Part shown: in pieces, positions 4,942-5,022 of the stretch | Position numbering within the stretch: the stretch's first letter is position 1 | Layout: every line of letters starts with the position of its first letter | DNA from: CAZVWW01 sp964631265 | GTDB taxonomy: Bacteria; Thermotogota; Thermotogae; MWEM01 | Assembly: GCA_964631265.1 (NCBI GenBank) | Contig: CAZVWW010000156.1 | Location: forward strand, 1-5,022 | DNA length: 5,022 nucleotides | Direction: 5' to 3' | Translations under genes and position numbers: made by a program | Notes under the pieces: generated by a model | What the model was told of the DNA's origin: nothing | Database searches by the model: none | What the model saw: only the letters and a program-made list of their open reading frames with translations

Positions 4942-5022
4942 CAATAATAAATTCCTCGAGGTCAAAAATCTGAAGAAGTTTTTTCCCATCAAGGCCGGGT
5001 TCCTCTTCAGACATGTGATCGC
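4934..5022 (+). CDS. oppF: Peptide ABC transporter ATP-binding protein, OppF/DppF type (N-terminal fragment, runs off the window)
   Basis: Only about 29 codons are visible, with the last codon cut at the window edge. The encoded start, ADNNKFLEVKNLKKFFPI followed by KAGFLFRHVI, is the typical opening of OppF/DppF, where the first strand LEVKNLKKFFPI precedes a short hairpin that carries the Walker A domain further on. A GTG at 4934 is preferred, giving an 8-base overlap with the upstream gene and following AAGGA at 4918-4922. An in-frame GTG at 4925 is too close to that site. The catalytic motifs lie beyond 5022 and cannot be checked. Its partner is the ATPase just upstream, and translation is probably coupled by the overlap. 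OppF and DppF cannot be separated from this fragment. Confidence 0.85.
   Translation, partial: MADNNKFLEVKNLKKFFPIKAGFLFRHVI

Noticed and set aside
2719..5010. Shared 13-mer GGTTCCTCTTCAG at 2719-2731 and 4998-5010
   Set aside because: Both copies lie in coding sequence for Phe-Leu-Phe in unrelated proteins with no extended similarity, so this is coincidence.

Overview
The window looks like ordinary bacterial chromosome, coding on the + strand throughout, with genes separated by a few bases or overlapping. The first promoter is a textbook sigma-70 type, Shine-Dalgarno sites are strong (AGGAGG, AAGGAG), and TTG and GTG starts are used beside ATG. Two proteins rich in 4Fe-4S motifs suggest an anaerobic or strongly reducing lifestyle. 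Base composition is balanced in genes and AT-rich between transcription units. I cannot name the taxon from sequence alone.

Region 1 (1-3742) reads as one four-gene unit. A perfect TTGACA-N17-TATAAT promoter has a palindrome over its predicted start site. It is followed by two paralogous MinD/Mrp-type P-loop ATPases, each with an inserted two-cluster ferredoxin segment (66-941 and 944-1834, 2 bases apart). After a 60-base gap with its own promoter-like and leader-peptide-like elements comes a polytopic permease of the DASS/SLC13 (ion transporter superfamily) type (1895-3268). A 154-residue protein of possible universal-stress-protein fold follows (3278-3742). The permease has lost most of the hallmark ligand and sodium motifs of its family. 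Two paired SIMIBI-class ATPases next to an ion-transporter-superfamily permease recall the ArsA/ArsB layout. That parallel is inference, but it is the most interesting idea in the window.

Region 2 (3743-3894) is an AT-rich intergenic stretch. It carries three copies of the octamer TATGATAA in alternating orientation, a possible extended -10 promoter, and a strong ribosome binding site for a TTG-started gene.

Region 3 (3895-5022) holds an OppD/DppD-type peptide ABC transporter ATPase with its C-terminal four-cysteine motif. It overlaps by 8 bases the start of an OppF/DppF-type partner that runs off the window. Together they should form the heterodimeric ATP-hydrolysing engine of an oligopeptide or dipeptide importer. 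The permease and binding-protein genes are not in this window.
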